This document shows positions 17,912-26,835 of a stretch of 41,723 nucleotides of DNA, piece after piece. This DNA comes from Clostridiales bacterium (GTDB lineage Bacteria > Bacillota > Clostridia > Christensenellales > Aristaeellaceae): NCBI GenBank assembly GCA_004556985.1, contig SFFC01000006.1, positions 1 to 41,723 on the forward strand, in the 5' to 3' direction. The notes beneath the pieces are model-generated. The model saw only the letters and a program-made list of their open reading frames with translations. It ran no database searches and was not told the DNA's origin. Both the position numbers and the translations under genes were made by a program. Position 1 is the first letter of the stretch. Each line of letters opens with the position of its first letter.

Positions 17912-17941
17912 TGGACTCAACCTCCCATAATTCTTTGCTTT

Positions 17942-17947
17942 ATTATA
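17942..17947 (-). promoter_or_regulatory. -10 box for the 44-aa peptide gene
   Basis: TATAAT on the minus strand, 30 bp upstream of the ATG. No good -35 hexamer is seen at 17-bp spacing. Confidence 0.45.
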
Positions 17948-18058
17948 GCACAACCTCCGGGGAACGCATAGAGTTTTTTTCCCCTGCCCAGTGAATTCGA
18001 CAAAATTTCACATTCCGGCAGGGATCATGCGCCGCCATTCGTCCTGTAGACAGAGGAT

Positions 18059-19060
18059 TCATTCAAAGCACAGTAGGTCGTGGGCGATGGGCATCTCAAA
18101 GAGCGCGGCGATGGCGGCGGGGTCGCGCGTCTGCGGAAGAATCCACATCAGCTTGGCGACGACGGCTTCGACGGTCATCGTCTGCGCCTGCAGAACGCCG
18201 GGCAGCCCTGCGGCGCGCGCGCCGACCTGGTAGACCGTCAGGTCGCTGCCCTCGTGGGGCACCTGCGTGGTGATGACGATGGGCTTGCCCGCGTCGCTCC
18301 AGGCGCGCACGGCGGCGAGAAAGTCCTCCTGCTCATAGCAAGGCAGGCCGCCCACGCCGAAGCTCTCGATGACCAGCGCATCGTAACGCTCAAGCAGCAG
18401 CAAAAGCACGTCCGGGTTCATGCCCGGGATCAGCCGGAGGACGAAGACCTGCGGGTCGAGCTGATCAAAGAATCGCGGCGCGCCCGTGGGCTTCTCCCCG
18501 CGGATGTAGTGCAGGATGCGCCCCTCGCGCAGCAGCGCGATGTCAGGATAATCGATCGAGGAGAAGGCGTTCATCGACTTGGTGCGCGTCTTGCGGGCGC
18601 GCGTGCCGGCAATGACGCGGCCGTCAAAGACGAGCAGAACGCCGAAGAGGGCGTCGTCCTGCGCGGCGAGGAAGGCGTCAAAGAGGTTGCGACGCGCGTC
18701 GGTATCCTCGGAATAGATCGACTTCTGGGAGCCCGTGAGCACGATGGGCTTGGCGCTGTCCTGGATCAGGTAGGAGAGCGCGGCGGCGGTGTAGGCCATC
18801 GTGTCCGTGCCGTGGGTGAGCACGAAGCCGTCGTAGCGGTCGTAATGCTCGCGGATGCAGGCTGCGATGGCGAGCCAGCAGGCGGGGGACATGTTCGTCG
18901 AGTCGATGTTCATGAGCTGCAGCGCGTCGATGCGGCAAAGCCCGCTGAGCGCGGGCACGCAGCGCAGTATGTCCGCGCCGGAGAGCTGCGGGGCGAGGCC
19001 GCCGCTGGTCGGTTGGCTGGCGATGGTGCCGCCGGTGGCGATCATCAGGATGGTCTTCAT
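18059..19060 (-). CDS. ansA: Type I L-asparaginase
   Basis: Hydrolyses L-asparagine to aspartate and ammonia; 333 aa, no signal peptide, hence the cytoplasmic (type I) form. The first catalytic threonine is Thr12 in ATGGTIAS. The second triad is in LTHGTDTM with Thr85-Asp86, and the conserved Lys is expected around residue 160 in RKTRTKSMNAFSS. IVLTGSQ and GMNPDVLLLLLERYDALVIESFGVGG follow the family. Minus-strand TATAAT at 19095-19100 marks the probable promoter. The gene diverges from a 2-hydroxyacid dehydrogenase gene across a 133-bp control region. The 147 bp downstream hold no gene before the 44-aa peptide. Confidence 0.94.
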   Translation of the reverse strand: MKTILMIATGGTIASQPTSGGLAPQLSGADILRCVPALSGLCRIDALQLMNIDSTNMSPACWLAIAACIREHYDRYDGFVLTHGTDTMAYTAAALSYLIQDSAKPIVLTGSQKSIYSEDTDARRNLFDAFLAAQDDALFGVLLVFDGRVIAGTRARKTRTKSMNAFSSIDYPDIALLREGRILHYIRGEKPTGAPRFFDQLDPQVFVLRLIPGMNPDVLLLLLERYDALVIESFGVGGLPCYEQEDFLAAVRAWSDAGKPIVITTQVPHEGSDLTVYQVGARAAGLPGVLQAQTMTVEAVVAKLMWILPQTRDPAAIAALFEMPIAHDLLCFE

Positions 19061-19094
19061 GCTTCATGGGCCCTTTCCGAAGAGATTCGCTTCC

Positions 19095-19100
19095 ATTATA
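19095..19100 (-). promoter_or_regulatory. -10 box of the ansA promoter
   Basis: TATAAT on the minus strand, 34 bp from the ansA start. The hexamer at 17-bp spacing (TTTTTC) matches the -35 consensus poorly. Confidence 0.5.
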
Positions 19101-19128
19101 CCACAGCCGGGCTGCGGGAAAAAGGCCT

Positions 19129-19157
19129 TTGACGGATGCGCGAAGGAATGCTATAAT
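19129..19157 (+). promoter_or_regulatory. Sigma-A promoter for the 2-hydroxyacid dehydrogenase operon
   Basis: TTGACG (19129-19134) and TATAAT (19152-19157) with a 17-bp spacer, divergent from the ansA promoter. Confidence 0.85.
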
Positions 19158-19193
19158 AGCGCAGGCTCTACGAAGCGGACGAGGAGGATCGCG

Positions 19194-20177
19194 ATGAGGA
19201 TACTGGTGTACAGCTTTCGTGATTTCGACGAGAAAGAGGCGTTTGACCAGCTCTGCGCGCAGGCGGGCATGGAATATGTGACCTGCCCCGACTATCCCTC
19301 GGTTCAAAACGCCGCGCTGGCGAAGGGCTGCGACGCTGTGAGCATCATCGTCTGCGACATGAACGAGGCGCTGCTCACGGCGCTGGCGGCGCAGGGCGTG
19401 CGCTATATCTGCACGCGCTCCATCGGCACGGAGCATGTCGATATGGCCGCTGCCCGCCGTTTGGGGCTGCGCGTGGCCAGCGCGGCGTATTCGCCCGACT
19501 CCGTGGCCAACTACGCGATCATGCTCATGCTCATGGCCTGCCGCAGGTTTCCCTATGTGCTCGAGCGCGCGCGGCTGCAGGACTTTTCGCTTCGCGGCAA
19601 GCGCGGACGCGAGCTCTCCAGCATGACGGTCGGCGTGATCGGCCTGGGGCGGATCGGGCGGACGGTGCTCAGGCACCTCTCCGGCTTCGGTTGCCGGCTG
19701 CTGGGGTATGATCCGATGCCCGCGCCGGCGGCACAGGGTCTTTGCGAGCAGGTCGACCTTGAGACGATCTACCGCGAGTGCGACGTGATCTCGCTGCATT
19801 GCCCCGCGACGAAGGACAACCACCACATGATCGACGGAGAGGCGCTTTTGGCGATGAAGCCGGGCGTGATCCTCGTCAACACGGCGCGCGGCGGGCTGAT
19901 TGACACGATGGCGCTGATCGACGCGCTGGAGTCCGGCCAGGTCGGCGCGGCGGCGCTCGACGTGATCGAGAACGAATACGGCCTGTATTACATCAACCAC
20001 ACCGGCGAAGCGATGAACAACCGCGAGCTGGCGCTGCTCTCGTCCTTCCCCAACGTCATCGTCGCGCCGCACACCGCGTTTTACACGGATGTGTCCATCC
20101 GCGACATGGCGCGCTGCACCGTGGAGGCCTGCCAGGCCTTTACGCGCGGGGAGACGTATGCCTTTGAAGTGAAATAG
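19194..20177 (+). CDS. D-isomer-specific 2-hydroxyacid dehydrogenase (LdhD/VanH-like)
   Basis: NAD-dependent dehydrogenase of 327 aa, most like the D-lactate dehydrogenase/VanH branch. The NAD-binding loop is VGVIGLGRIG with glycines at 150, 152 and 155. The catalytic set is in place: Arg232 (NTARGG), Glu259 (DVIENE) and His293 (APHTAFYT). The loop before His293, ENEYGLYYINHTGEAMNN, is the insertion typical of D-LDH and VanH. Pyruvate to D-lactate is the most likely reaction, but other 2-ketoacids cannot be excluded. No vanA or vanX homologue lies nearby, so there is no reason to call it a resistance gene. The ATG follows GAGGAGGATCGCG. Confidence 0.88.
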   Translation: MRILVYSFRDFDEKEAFDQLCAQAGMEYVTCPDYPSVQNAALAKGCDAVSIIVCDMNEALLTALAAQGVRYICTRSIGTEHVDMAAARRLGLRVASAAYSPDSVANYAIMLMLMACRRFPYVLERARLQDFSLRGKRGRELSSMTVGVIGLGRIGRTVLRHLSGFGCRLLGYDPMPAPAAQGLCEQVDLETIYRECDVISLHCPATKDNHHMIDGEALLAMKPGVILVNTARGGLIDTMALIDALESGQVGAAALDVIENEYGLYYINHTGEAMNNRELALLSSFPNVIVAPHTAFYTDVSIRDMARCTVEACQAFTRGETYAFEVK

Positions 20178-20189
20178 GAGGAATGAACG

Positions 20190-20672
20190 ATGAAGAAACT
20201 GTTGTGTGCGCTGCTGCTGTGCGCGTTGCTCTGGCCCTGCGCGGCGCTTGGCGACGGACCGCTGCTGCTGGTCGAGCTGCCGGAGGATGCCGTCTGTGTG
20301 GAGAACGTCGAGTTTGAGGACGGCGACTTTATCCAGAGCTACCAGCTCGCGGGCGGCTCGCAGGTGCAGCTGCTGCGCTATTCGAGCTTTGACATGACGC
20401 TCGAGGAGCTGGCCAAGAGCGACTGGCCCGACTGCGAGATCGCCCAGACGCTCGACATCCGCCACGTCGGCGGCTGCCCGGCCGGCGGACTGCGCCTGAC
20501 GGGCGGGGAGGACGGGAGCCTCGCCGTGACGCTCGTGCTCGTGGACGCGGGCGCGTATACGCTGATCTTCAGCGCCGTCTGTCCGCAGAACGCGGACGCG
20601 CAGGCAGTGGAGACGATGCTCTCCACCCTGAACGTGCTGGAGATGGACGGCGGGGACGCCGAGGTGGGCTGA
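20190..20672 (+). CDS. Small secreted protein of unknown function
   Basis: A 160-aa protein with a clear signal peptide: MKK, then LLCALLLCALLWPCAAL, with cleavage likely after ALG. No lipobox is placed where a lipoprotein would need it. The mature part is acidic and probably beta-rich, with a hydrophobic strand AVTLVLVDAGAYTLIFSAVC near residues 110-130 and an acidic end. I do not recognise the family. It starts 12 bp after the dehydrogenase stop with GGAGGAATG as ribosome binding site, so the two share a transcript. Its role cannot be inferred beyond export across the membrane. Confidence 0.75.
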   Translation: MKKLLCALLLCALLWPCAALGDGPLLLVELPEDAVCVENVEFEDGDFIQSYQLAGGSQVQLLRYSSFDMTLEELAKSDWPDCEIAQTLDIRHVGGCPAGGLRLTGGEDGSLAVTLVLVDAGAYTLIFSAVCPQNADAQAVETMLSTLNVLEMDGGDAEVG

Positions 20673-20711
20673 TTTCCTCCGACAGGGAAAAGAAAATCAC
20701 ATTGTCAAGCA

Positions 20712-20768
20712 AAAACACTTGACAGCCTGCGCGCGAAAGCGTATAATGATCAGGCTGTCAAGTGTTTT
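20712..20768. promoter_or_regulatory. Perfect 18-bp inverted repeat enclosing the ylxM-ffh promoter
   Basis: AAAACACTTGACAGCCTG (20712-20729) is the exact reverse complement of 20751-20768. The 21-bp spacer contains the -10 box. The promoter itself is TTGACA (20719-20724, inside the left arm) and TATAAT (20742-20747), with 17-bp spacing. Transcription should start near 20754, inside the right arm, so the transcript would hold only one arm. A third copy of the core heptamer TGTCAAG lies at 20703-20709. Confidence 0.85.
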
Positions 20769-20786
20769 CACTTTCGGGAGGTTGCT

Positions 20787-21122
20787 GTGGATCGCATCGA
20801 GACCGGCTGGCTGTATGACTTTTACGGCCCGCTGCTGACGACGCGTCAGAGGGCGCTGCTCTCGCTCTACTGCGAGGAGGATCTCTCCTTCGCGGAGATC
20901 GCGGCGCGGGAGGGTATCTCCCGCCAGGGCGTCTGCGATGCCGTGCACCGCGCGGCGCGCCAGCTTATGGGCTATGAGGCCCAGCTCGGGCTGCTCGCGC
21001 GCTACCGCAGGCTGACGCAGGGCCTCACAGAGAGCCTTGACATGCTCCGGGATGCGCCCGGGGAGCAGGCGCAGCGCGCGAGAGCGCTTCTTTCGCGGCT
21101 GCTTTCGGAAGAGGAGGAGTAA
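20787..21122 (+). CDS. ylxM: YlxM-family SRP-associated DNA-binding protein
   Basis: A 111-aa helical protein of the UPF0122/YlxM family, encoded just before ffh in many Firmicutes. The opening RIETGWLYDFYGPLLTTRQRALLSLYCEEDLSFAEIAAREGISRQGVCDAV contains a sigma-region-4-like helix-turn-helix. Family members interact with SRP, and in streptococci YlxM modulates SRP GTPase activity. It starts at GTG with GGGAGG 6-7 bp upstream; no ATG fits. The stop is 1 bp from the ffh start, so the genes are tightly coupled. The promoter upstream lies in a remarkable inverted repeat. Confidence 0.92.
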   Translation: MDRIETGWLYDFYGPLLTTRQRALLSLYCEEDLSFAEIAAREGISRQGVCDAVHRAARQLMGYEAQLGLLARYRRLTQGLTESLDMLRDAPGEQAQRARALLSRLLSEEEE

Positions 21123-21123
21123 G

Positions 21124-22455
<1,332 letters not shown>

Positions 22456-22529
22456 TACCGATGCCGTCAATCCTAGAGATTGTGGTCATATAAATTTTTG
22501 TTCTTTGAATATCAGAGGAGGATATCACC

Positions 22530-22772
22530 ATGGTCAAGATTCGTCTCAAGAGAATGGGCATGAAGAAGAAGCCGTTCTACCGCGTCGTCGTCGCCGACGA
22601 GCGCATGTCCCGCGATGGCCGTTTTGTCGACGAGATCGGCTACTACAACCCGGTTTCCAACCCTGTCGAGCTCAAGATTGACGCCGAGAAGGCCCAGCAG
22701 TGGATCAAGAACGGCGCTCAGCCGACCGATACCGTCCGCGCGCTGCTCAAGAAGTCCGGCGCGATCGCCTGA
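22530..22772 (+). CDS. rpsP: 30S ribosomal protein S16
   Basis: An 80-aa S16 protein with the canonical start MVKIRLKRMGMKKKPFYRVV and the DGRFVDEIGYYNP motif. It assembles early into the 30S body. GAGGAGG lies 8-9 bp before the ATG. It follows ffh after 74 bp and precedes khpA, the usual Firmicutes order. An AT-rich stretch (CATATAAATTTTTG) in the gap might hold an internal promoter, but no hexamer pair is convincing. Confidence 0.98.
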   Translation: MVKIRLKRMGMKKKPFYRVVVADERMSRDGRFVDEIGYYNPVSNPVELKIDAEKAQQWIKNGAQPTDTVRALLKKSGAIA

Positions 22773-22815
22773 TTGGCCGGATTGGGGCATTGCCCGGAAA
22801 GCTGAGGGCTGATAG

Positions 22816-23043
22816 ATGGAAGAACTGGTTCGCTATATTGCCTCGACGCTCGTGGATCATCCCGAGCAGGTTCAGGTAAAGACCGTGGAAGGCCCGGAGT
22901 CGGTCATCATTGAGCTGAGCGTCGGGCCGGAGGACATGGGCAAGGTGATCGGCAAACAGGGCCGCATCGCCAAGTCCATCCGCTCCGTGGTCAAGGCGGC
23001 CACCGCCCGAAACGAGAAGCCCGTGTTCGTGGAGATCATGTAA
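22816..23043 (+). CDS. khpA: KH-domain RNA-binding protein KhpA (YlqC)
   Basis: A 75-aa single KH domain with the signature GKVIGKQGRIAKSIRSVVKAA, where the GxxG loop contacts single-stranded RNA. In streptococci and lactobacilli KhpA pairs with KhpB (Jag) and affects cell elongation and mRNA control. It sits between rpsP and rimM, as in most Firmicutes. GCTGAGGGCTGATAG precedes the ATG, a weak ribosome binding site, so coupling to rpsP is plausible. Confidence 0.95.
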   Translation: MEELVRYIASTLVDHPEQVQVKTVEGPESVIIELSVGPEDMGKVIGKQGRIAKSIRSVVKAATARNEKPVFVEIM

Positions 23044-23100
23044 CGGATTTCCCCGCTGCGCCGGGCGCAAAGAGGGCAGGCTGCCCACTCAAGCGCATAT

Positions 23101-23130
23101 CGGATGCCGCGCAGCGATGCGCGGCATCCG
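23101..23130 (+). repeat. Strong hairpin between khpA and rimM
   Basis: CGGATGCCGCGCA pairs perfectly with TGCGCGGCATCCG around a GCGA tetraloop. There is no T-tract after it. The 122-bp gap is unusually long for this operon. The hairpin may set mRNA stability or partial termination between the two genes. Confidence 0.65.
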
Positions 23131-23165
23131 TGCATCCGCGCGAATTGTGACGAAAAGGGAAACGC

Positions 23166-23714
23166 ATGCAGGCAGAATATATTCAGATTGGCGAGATTGT
23201 GAAGCCGCAGGGAATTCGCGGCGAGGTCAAGCTGCGCGCGATGACCAGCGACATGGGCCGCTACGCGCGGCTTGAAACTGTTTTTCTCGAGAAAAAGGGC
23301 GTCTATACCGAGACCAAAGTGCGCAAGGGGCGCGTCTACGACGGCTTCGCCTTTTTGCAGCTGGAGGGCGTTGACGACCGCAACGCCGCCGAGGCGCTTC
23401 GCGGCTGCGGCGTGTACGTCGACAGGGCGCACGCCATCGAGCTTGGCGAGGACGAGAACTTCGTCTGCGACCTCATCGGCCTGTCCGCCGTCGACACAAT
23501 GGGCGCGCCGATCGGCCGGCTGACCGACGTGCTGACGCCCAACAGCGTCTGCGACGTCTACGTCTTTTCGACGCCGCGGGGCGAGATGATGATCCCGGCG
23601 CTGCGCCGCGTCGTCCGCTCGGTCGACGTTGAGGCGGGGACGATCGTGCTCGACGAGGCCGCTCTTGATGAGGTTGCCGTCTGGGAGGACGAGCCCGCGG
23701 AGCGCGACGAATGA
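23166..23714 (+). CDS. rimM: 16S rRNA processing protein RimM
   Basis: Ribosome maturation factor that binds S19 during 30S head assembly; 182 aa. The N-terminal RimM domain starts YIQIGEIVKPQGIRGEVKLRAMT, and the PRC-barrel domain holds IGRLTDVLTPNSVCDVYVFSTPRGEMMIPAL. In almost all Firmicutes it is followed by trmD and rplS; here it is not, and a signal-peptide protein gene comes next. AAAAGGGAAACGC precedes the ATG. Confidence 0.95.
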   Translation: MQAEYIQIGEIVKPQGIRGEVKLRAMTSDMGRYARLETVFLEKKGVYTETKVRKGRVYDGFAFLQLEGVDDRNAAEALRGCGVYVDRAHAIELGEDENFVCDLIGLSAVDTMGAPIGRLTDVLTPNSVCDVYVFSTPRGEMMIPALRRVVRSVDVEAGTIVLDEAALDEVAVWEDEPAERDE

Positions 23715-23788
23715 CTTTTTTCCCCGCGGCGGGAAGAAACGCCGCGCGTGATTCGTCAGATGATTGCCGGTGCGGCATGGAGGAAATC

Positions 23789-25093
23789 ATGAAAAAAGGA
23801 TGCTGTGCGCTGCTGGCGGCGGCGCTGCTCATGCTGGCGGCGGGCGCTTTGGCGCAGACGCTGCCCAGCGTGGAATGCTTTTCGCCCGGGCTGCTCGCGA
23901 TGAGCGAGGCCGTCGCTTCCGGCGCGCCGGTGCATTTGGAGGCCTCGCTGGACGCGGACAGCGCGCTCTATGCGCGCGATTTGTCCGTGCTCTCGGCCAT
24001 GCTCGACGGGACGACGATCGCCTGCGATAGCTCGCCAGACACCGACAGCCTGCGCATTGAGCGCCAGGACGAGACGCTCTTTTCGCTCGCCGTGACGCGC
24101 GGCGAGGATGCCGCTGCCGTCGCCATCGGCGATTCCGTCTTCCGCGTGGCGGACGAGCAGGCGCTGCTTTGTGCGCTCCTGGGCGACGAGGCGGGCGCGG
24201 GGGGCGCGTCCGCGATGATCGGCGCGCTTGCGCCGCTGACGGGCGCGGCGATTCTGGAGCGCGTGCCGCTCAGCAGCGTCGCGCAGTGGTTTGAATCGCT
24301 CGAAACGGGCGTGGCGCTTGATGGCGGCTTCGCCGTGACGCAGGCGTTCACCGTGGAGCGGACGATGTCCGACGACGGCACGCGCCTGACGCGCATCGAC
24401 GTGACCGGCGCGCTCGCCCGGGAGGGGGAGACGCCCTGGACGCTCTCTGGCTGGCTCAGGCAGCCCGCGGGCCGTACGCCGAAGGACACCTTCGAGCTGA
24501 CGCTCACGCAGGACGAGGACAACTACTTTGAGCTCGCCTACAGCAGCACGCGCCAGAGCAACGTCACCCGCAAGGACAAGGCGGGCGAAAACAAGGTGGA
24601 TACGACGCTGAGGGCGGCCGGCGAGCTGGCCGGAAGCAAGATCTCCTCGCGGCTGACGGTCTGCCTGCGCAACAACTGGACGGCGGACGGCGAGAGCCTG
24701 ACGGAAAAGGTCGTCGTCAATTCCACGCTGACGCATGAGGACAAGACGCCCGGCAGGCGGATGCAGCGGCTCAATCTCGTCGAGGCCAGCCTGCGCAACG
24801 CCATGCAGTTCACCACGTGGGAGGGCGATGATTCCTTCAGCGTGACGGACAGCGTGACATGCACCGTGGAGATGGACAGCAATACATTCCTCGAGGGCAG
24901 CGCCGCGCTGACGCTGACCGTGGGCGGGGAGGCGCTGCCCGGCGTCGGGCCGGCGCCGCAAAGCGAGGCCGCGCCTGAAGAAATCCAAAAGGCGGCGCAG
25001 GAGGCCGTCGCGAAGCTGGCGGCGAAGCTCTACGCGCAGCTCGGCGAGGACACGAAGGAAAAAATCGCCGCCGGGCTGCCCCAAAATGAGTAA
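23789..25093 (+). CDS. Secreted protein of unknown function (tandem pair, first)
   Basis: A 434-aa exported protein. MKKGCCALLAAALLMLAAGALA is a typical signal peptide cut by signal peptidase I; no lipobox is seen. The mature part is acidic and looks beta-rich, with many alternating polar/hydrophobic strands (for example RLTRIDVTGALAREGETPWTLSGWL). It has a C-terminal helix of about 35 residues (EEIQKAAQEAVAKLAAKLYAQLG). I do not recognise a domain. The ATG at 23789 follows GGAGG; the frame is open further upstream into rimM. The next gene encodes another secreted protein with similar organisation, so the pair may be diverged duplicates. Confidence 0.75.
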   Translation: MKKGCCALLAAALLMLAAGALAQTLPSVECFSPGLLAMSEAVASGAPVHLEASLDADSALYARDLSVLSAMLDGTTIACDSSPDTDSLRIERQDETLFSLAVTRGEDAAAVAIGDSVFRVADEQALLCALLGDEAGAGGASAMIGALAPLTGAAILERVPLSSVAQWFESLETGVALDGGFAVTQAFTVERTMSDDGTRLTRIDVTGALAREGETPWTLSGWLRQPAGRTPKDTFELTLTQDEDNYFELAYSSTRQSNVTRKDKAGENKVDTTLRAAGELAGSKISSRLTVCLRNNWTADGESLTEKVVVNSTLTHEDKTPGRRMQRLNLVEASLRNAMQFTTWEGDDSFSVTDSVTCTVEMDSNTFLEGSAALTLTVGGEALPGVGPAPQSEAAPEEIQKAAQEAVAKLAAKLYAQLGEDTKEKIAAGLPQNE

Positions 25094-25147
25094 GAATCGC
25101 GCAGATGAACCAAGATGAACTTGCGGTACCGAGAGGGAGGAACACGC

Positions 25148-26806
25148 ATGAACAAAAAAACCAGGCTGACGGCGCTGCTGCTGAGCGTGCTGATGCTCGT
25201 GATGCCCGTGGTCTCGGTCGCGGAGGAAGCCGTCGGCTTCTCCGCGGGCGATCTGACCGGCACGGCGATTGCCGAAAGCTATGCGGCGGGCATGCAGCTC
25301 AACGTGAGCGCAGATTTTGCGGTCGAGCTGCAGGAGGACGTGACGGATGCGCGGGTGAAGGCGATGGCCTCCCTGCTTTCCAAGAGCACGCTGAACCTCT
25401 CCTTTTACGACGACTTCGGCACGGCCCGCATCCGCGCGGAGCTCGTGACGGACGGCGTGACGCTGGCGACGGCGGACGCGCTCGTCTTTGAGGATGGCTC
25501 CGCGCAGATCATGACGAGCCTGACGGGCAAGTATGTGATGACCGTGCCGGCCGGCGCGTTTGTGGGGCGGAGCATGGACGAGCTGCTGGGCATCAAGGTG
25601 GCGTCTGAGGAGTTTAATGCGCTGCCGATACAGGATCGCCTCAAGATCATGGCGGTCGACGCCAACTCGACCTTCCTCAACCTGCTGCTGGGCTGGGTGT
25701 CCTCGACGCAGCTGGAGACCGGCGAGCTTTATACCTTTGACAACGAGCCGATCGACGCGACGCCGACCCGCGACGCCGTGGCGCAGCGGATGATCGGCAA
25801 GATCAGCACCTACGACTTCATGTATTTCCTGTGGAACGTGGTTTCCTCGTTCCGCGACGATCAGGGGCCGCTGATCCAGGCGACGGCCGACATTTTGGCC
25901 GAGCTGGGCGTGACGCGCTATCAGGCGCGCCAGGTGATCGACGGTCTGCTGACCGAGGAGACGATCGATCCGGCGACGGACTTTGTGCAGACCTCTTGGA
26001 GCATTCAGGATGACGGCAGCCTCTGCGAGCTGGGCGACGTGCAATACTTCATGCGCAAGCTGGAGAAGAGCGTCGATAATCTCTCCTACCTGAGCACAGA
26101 TCTGCCGATGGGCATGATCGTTAGCTATGACGACAACGGCCAGATGGTCGGCTTTGACGCGGATGTGCCGCTCATTACCGAGGGCTGGCCCTTTGAAGGC
26201 AATTTTGAGTATTCGATCAAGACGGACGAGAACGCGCAGCGGCTGCATACCTCCCACGGCGAGCTGCAGGTCAGCGAGGAGGATCGCCTGGTCGGCGATC
26301 TGGATATCCAGTTCGGTCAGGATATCGGCGGCGTGAAGCAGAGCGGCTTCAGCGGCACGCTCGACCTGGTCGGCGAGGACGGCGATGCGAAGGGCATCGG
26401 CATCAGCGCCGGCCTGACCAGCCAGGTGGAGGCCGGCGAGGCGGGCGAGAGCATGGAGGCCTTTGAGGGCGCGTTGGCCGTCAGCTGTCATGGCGAGGGC
26501 GAGGACGTGCTGACCGCGGCGATGAGCGGCGAGACGGTGCTGACTGACGATGCGCTCACGCTCAGCGCGAATGCTTCCCTGCAGGCTGCCGGGCTGGCCG
26601 ATATGCAGATCAACCTGACGATGGAGCAGAGCGAGTTCGATGAGGCCGTCTTCGAGGGCGGCGTGGCCGTCGACGTGACGAATCTGACCGATGAGGAGCT
26701 TGGCATGCTCAAGAGCGAGATTGCGCTTCAGGCGGCGAAGGTTTCGCTGGGGCTGATCATGCATCCGGGCGTGTTGGCCGATCTGATGACGATCATCGGC
26801 CAGTGA
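25148..26806 (+). CDS. Secreted protein of unknown function (tandem pair, second)
   Basis: A 552-aa exported protein starting MNKKTRLTALLLSVLMLVMPVVSVAEE, a signal peptide with cleavage likely near residue 25. The mature N-terminus (GFSAGDLTGTAIAESYAAGMQLNVSADFAVEL) parallels that of the preceding protein (CFSPGLLAMSEAVASGAPVHLEASL). Both also end in an Ala/Lys/Leu-rich helix. The body is acidic and beta-rich with a helical middle section (residues about 200-290). No known domain, lipobox or cell-wall anchor was recognised. GAGGGAGG precedes the ATG at 25148. It is 54 bp downstream of the first secreted gene. Confidence 0.75.
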   Translation: MNKKTRLTALLLSVLMLVMPVVSVAEEAVGFSAGDLTGTAIAESYAAGMQLNVSADFAVELQEDVTDARVKAMASLLSKSTLNLSFYDDFGTARIRAELVTDGVTLATADALVFEDGSAQIMTSLTGKYVMTVPAGAFVGRSMDELLGIKVASEEFNALPIQDRLKIMAVDANSTFLNLLLGWVSSTQLETGELYTFDNEPIDATPTRDAVAQRMIGKISTYDFMYFLWNVVSSFRDDQGPLIQATADILAELGVTRYQARQVIDGLLTEETIDPATDFVQTSWSIQDDGSLCELGDVQYFMRKLEKSVDNLSYLSTDLPMGMIVSYDDNGQMVGFDADVPLITEGWPFEGNFEYSIKTDENAQRLHTSHGELQVSEEDRLVGDLDIQFGQDIGGVKQSGFSGTLDLVGEDGDAKGIGISAGLTSQVEAGEAGESMEAFEGALAVSCHGEGEDVLTAAMSGETVLTDDALTLSANASLQAAGLADMQINLTMEQSEFDEAVFEGGVAVDVTNLTDEELGMLKSEIALQAAKVSLGLIMHPGVLADLMTIIGQ

Positions 26807-26835
26807 GAACGAGATCAAAAAAGGGTGTGGTACCG

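Noticed and set aside
19194..20177. vanH as part of a vancomycin resistance cluster
   Set aside because: No vanA-type ligase, vanX or vanRS gene is adjacent; D-lactate dehydrogenase is a common metabolic enzyme.
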